A stretch of DNA of 44,278 bases from CAYNDB01 sp964395915 (GTDB taxonomy: Bacteria; Nitrospinota_A; UBA7883; JAJRTC01), in NCBI GenBank assembly GCA_964395915.1, contig CAYNDB010000005.1, positions 1 through 44,278 of the forward strand, written 5' to 3'. Position numbers and translations under genes: made by a program. Below, in pieces: positions 42,156 to 44,278 of the stretch. Numbering within the stretch: the stretch's first letter is position 1; every line of letters starts with the position of its first letter. Under the pieces are notes generated by a model. The model was not told the DNA's origin, made no database searches, and was given only the letters and a program-made list of their open reading frames with translations.

Positions 42156-43574
42156 CTAATACCGATAATGATCCGGTTTATATGGGCCTTCGACAGGGAC
42201 GCCGATATAGTCCGCCTGATCCTTTGAAAGCGTCGTGAGTTTCACGCCAATTCTCGCAAGATGCAACCGGGCAACTTCTTCGTCCAGCTTTTTCGACAAC
42301 GTATAGACGCCGACCTTATGGTCGTTTTCCCACAAATCGATTTGCGCCAAAGTCTGGTTGGTGAAAGAGTTGCTCATGACGAAGCTGGGATGCCCCGTGG
42401 CGCAACCTAAATTCACAAGCCTGCCCTCGGCAAGGATGTATATAGAATGGCCGTCTTCGTCGAAGGTATACATGTCGACCTGCGGCTTGATGTTGGTAAC
42501 TTTTGCGCCAGAGAAATTCTCCAGCTTGCTCATCTCAATCTCGTTGTCGAAATGGCCGATGTTGCAGACAATCGCCTGATCTTTCATCTTCCGCATATGC
42601 TCAAGCCGGATGATATCTTTGTTGCCGGTTGTGGTGACGTATATGTCAGCTTCGGCAAGGGCGTCCTCGATCGGTTTCACCTCATATCCTTCCATAGACG
42701 CCTGCAACGCGCAGATCGGATCGATCTCTGTGACGATAACACGCGCCCCAAGCCCGACAAAAGATTGTGCGCAGCCTTTGCCAACGTCGCCATATCCACA
42801 CACTACAGCCACTTTACCTGCGATCATAACGTCTGTGGCGCGTTTGATCCCGTCCACGAGAGATTCGCGGCAACCATAAAGGTTGTCGAACTTTGATTTC
42901 GTAACGGAGTCGTTAACGTTGATGGCTGGAACCAGAAGCTCTCCCTTTTCCATCATCTGATACAGCCTGTGTACTCCGGTGGTGGTCTCTTCCGAGACAC
43001 CTTTCCATTCTTTGACAACGTTGCCCCAGAAACCCGGCTCATTTTTAAGCGTGTCTTTTAGAAGGTTGTTGATTATCTTAAGCTCCGCGTTATCGGTTGG
43101 CTCGTCGAGAATAGACGCGTCGCTCTCCGCCGCATAGCCGCGATGGATTACGAGGGTTGCGTCTCCGCCATCGTCCACAATAAGCTGCGGACCTTTGCCG
43201 CCCGGGAACGTTAGAGCCTGTTTGGTGCACCACCAGTATTCTTCCAGCGTCTCCCCTTTCCACGCAAATACAGGCACGCCTGTGGCCGCTATCGCTGCGG
43301 CGGCGTGATCTTGCGTCGAGAATATGTTGCACGAAACCCAGCGCACGTCCGCGCCAAGCTCCACAAGCGTTTCTATCAGAACAGCGGTCTGTATTGTCAT
43401 GTGCAAGCTGCCCATGATCCTTACGCCTTTTAGCGGCTTTGTTTTGCCATACTTCTCACGCGTGGCCACAAGGCCCGGCATTTCGTGTTCGGCTATATTT
43501 ATTTCCTTACGGCCAAAGTCGGCCAGAGAGATATCCGCTACCTTGTAGTCGGCTGTTTCCGATGCGACAGTCAC
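42156..43574 (-). CDS. ahcY: Adenosylhomocysteinase
   Basis: 472 aa. Hydrolyses S-adenosylhomocysteine to adenosine and homocysteine, removing the inhibitor left by SAM-dependent methyltransferases. SLHMTIQTAVLIETLVELGA, SCNIFSTQDHAAAAIA, NVNDSVTKSKFDNLYGCRES, the NAD-binding VAVVCGYGDVGKGCAQS and the C-terminal PYKPDHYRY are typical. The start is a GTG with AGGAGA 8 bases upstream. It shares the neighbourhood with metK. Confidence 0.97.
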   Translation of the reverse strand: MTVASETADYKVADISLADFGRKEINIAEHEMPGLVATREKYGKTKPLKGVRIMGSLHMTIQTAVLIETLVELGADVRWVSCNIFSTQDHAAAAIAATGVPVFAWKGETLEEYWWCTKQALTFPGGKGPQLIVDDGGDATLVIHRGYAAESDASILDEPTDNAELKIINNLLKDTLKNEPGFWGNVVKEWKGVSEETTTGVHRLYQMMEKGELLVPAINVNDSVTKSKFDNLYGCRESLVDGIKRATDVMIAGKVAVVCGYGDVGKGCAQSFVGLGARVIVTEIDPICALQASMEGYEVKPIEDALAEADIYVTTTGNKDIIRLEHMRKMKDQAIVCNIGHFDNEIEMSKLENFSGAKVTNIKPQVDMYTFDEDGHSIYILAEGRLVNLGCATGHPSFVMSNSFTNQTLAQIDLWENDHKVGVYTLSKKLDEEVARLHLARIGVKLTTLSKDQADYIGVPVEGPYKPDHYRY

Positions 43575-43606
43575 TTTTAGTTCTCCTTAAATTGATCTAA
43601 TCTATT

Positions 43607-43634
43607 AGTATAACGGTAACATTTTATCAAGCAA
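43607..43634 (-). promoter_or_regulatory. sigma70-type promoter of ahcY
   Basis: On the minus strand TTGCTT (43634-43629), a 16-base spacer and TATACT (43612-43607), about 33 bases upstream of the GTG start. Confidence 0.55.
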
Positions 43635-43647
43635 CCCGAAGAAAAAC

Positions 43648-44278
43648 ATGGCTATAAAAGAAACGTTGGGAGCCCCAAAAGGCTTTATCTACCTAATAAG
43701 AAGCATTAAGATTGTGTTTTCCGACTGGAAAGTGTTCCGCCTTGCCATCATGCCGATGCTGGTGAACATTCTGCTTTTCGTTGGTTTCTTTTTCGCTTTC
43801 AACTATTTTTCATATGAAATCTCATCGAGAGTGTTCGAAGAGTCTACCCAGGTGTGGTATTGGTACGCCCTGTCGTGGCTGATCGGCGTGGCGCTTTTTA
43901 TTGTTTCCATTTTTATCGTGCTGTTCGGTTTTGTGGTGGTCGGCCTCATCGTGGCGGCGCCTTTCAACGATATGCTGGCGGCGGCGGTGGAAAAAAAGGT
44001 GACCGGAACGGTAAAAGAAACCGGTATGTCGATATGGGGGCTTGTAAAATATACCGTTAAAAACGAGATTCGTAAAATGGCGGTGATAATTTTGGTTCAG
44101 GGATCGCTTTTCCTGGTCAACTTCATCCCCGGTGTCGGGCAGATGATATTCGTCGTGGTCAGCCCTGCATTCCTGGCTTTAGTGATGGCGTATGAATTCA
44201 CAGGCTATACTCTGGACAGGCGAGGGTTATCATTCAGCGAAAAACGAAAATATCTGACATCAAAATTCGGGTTGTCGA
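43648..44278 (+). CDS. EI24/CysZ-type membrane protein (3' end outside window)
   Basis: 210 codons visible, open to the right edge. Hydrophobic segments at about 33-58, 76-108, 145-163 and 168-182 and the family start APKGFIYLIRSIKIVF with VFRLAIMPMLVNILLF and LVNFIPGVGQMIFVVVSPA identify the EI24 domain (PF07264), which includes the sulfate transporter CysZ. It is divergent from ahcY and close to metK and the sulfite-reductase-like gene, so a sulfur role is possible, but EI24 proteins without proven transport are common. Confidence 0.82.
   Translation, partial: MAIKETLGAPKGFIYLIRSIKIVFSDWKVFRLAIMPMLVNILLFVGFFFAFNYFSYEISSRVFEESTQVWYWYALSWLIGVALFIVSIFIVLFGFVVVGLIVAAPFNDMLAAAVEKKVTGTVKETGMSIWGLVKYTVKNEIRKMAVIILVQGSLFLVNFIPGVGQMIFVVVSPAFLALVMAYEFTGYTLDRRGLSFSEKRKYLTSKFGLS

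Overview
The window reads as chromosomal DNA of a Gram-negative, didermic bacterium of a deltaproteobacteria-like lineage; Nitrospinota or a relative is a guess, not a demonstrated placement. The supporting evidence is lipid A (LpxC), LolA, TolC-type and RND envelope genes, several c-type cytochromes, a type IV pilin behind a sigma54-type promoter, and many PAS-rich histidine kinases and receivers. Genes are densely packed, often with start/stop overlaps. A run of 100 Ns (5516-5615) marks a scaffold join that truncates one cytochrome gene.

Layout. 1-5515 (minus strand): a metal-efflux block (czcA partial, czcB, czcC), a small secreted Cys/His protein, a five-haem cytochrome c, and a monohaem cytochrome whose tail repeats an NPCGMKMKHPC unit. 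5633-11805 (minus): a four-gene signalling operon with one large PilJ-type/PAS4 histidine kinase and three receiver proteins (HDOD output, degenerate HD output, no output domain). 12141-14058 (minus): a second kinase/receiver pair. 14486-18530: a TAXI-type TRAP binding protein, a DsbA-like thiol oxidoreductase, a type IV pilin and glgC. 18587-22288 (minus): a biotin operon, bioH-like, bioC and a fused bioD-bioA. 22984-25354 (plus): a haem-binding chemoreceptor followed by cheW.

25675-33669 (plus) is the most striking part. A DUF4390 protein, an NtrY-like kinase, a protein joining an NtrX-like receiver and a degraded sigma54-activator AAA+ domain to a complete LpxC deacetylase, then purN, lolA and rseP follow one another. 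The fusion places the committed enzyme of lipid A synthesis on the same polypeptide as a two-component receiver. This suggests, as inference, that envelope synthesis is controlled by phosphorylation at the protein level.

33672-38796 (minus): queE, rnc, fabF, acpP, fabG, fabD and an N-terminally extended infA, a fatty-acid and translation housekeeping block. 38909-44278: a methyl-cycle and sulfur neighbourhood with metK, a compact one-module sulfite-reductase-like protein, a DUF2971 gene bracketed by two palindromic repeat elements, ahcY, and the start of an EI24/CysZ-type membrane protein. No tRNA, rRNA, CRISPR array or intact insertion sequence was seen.
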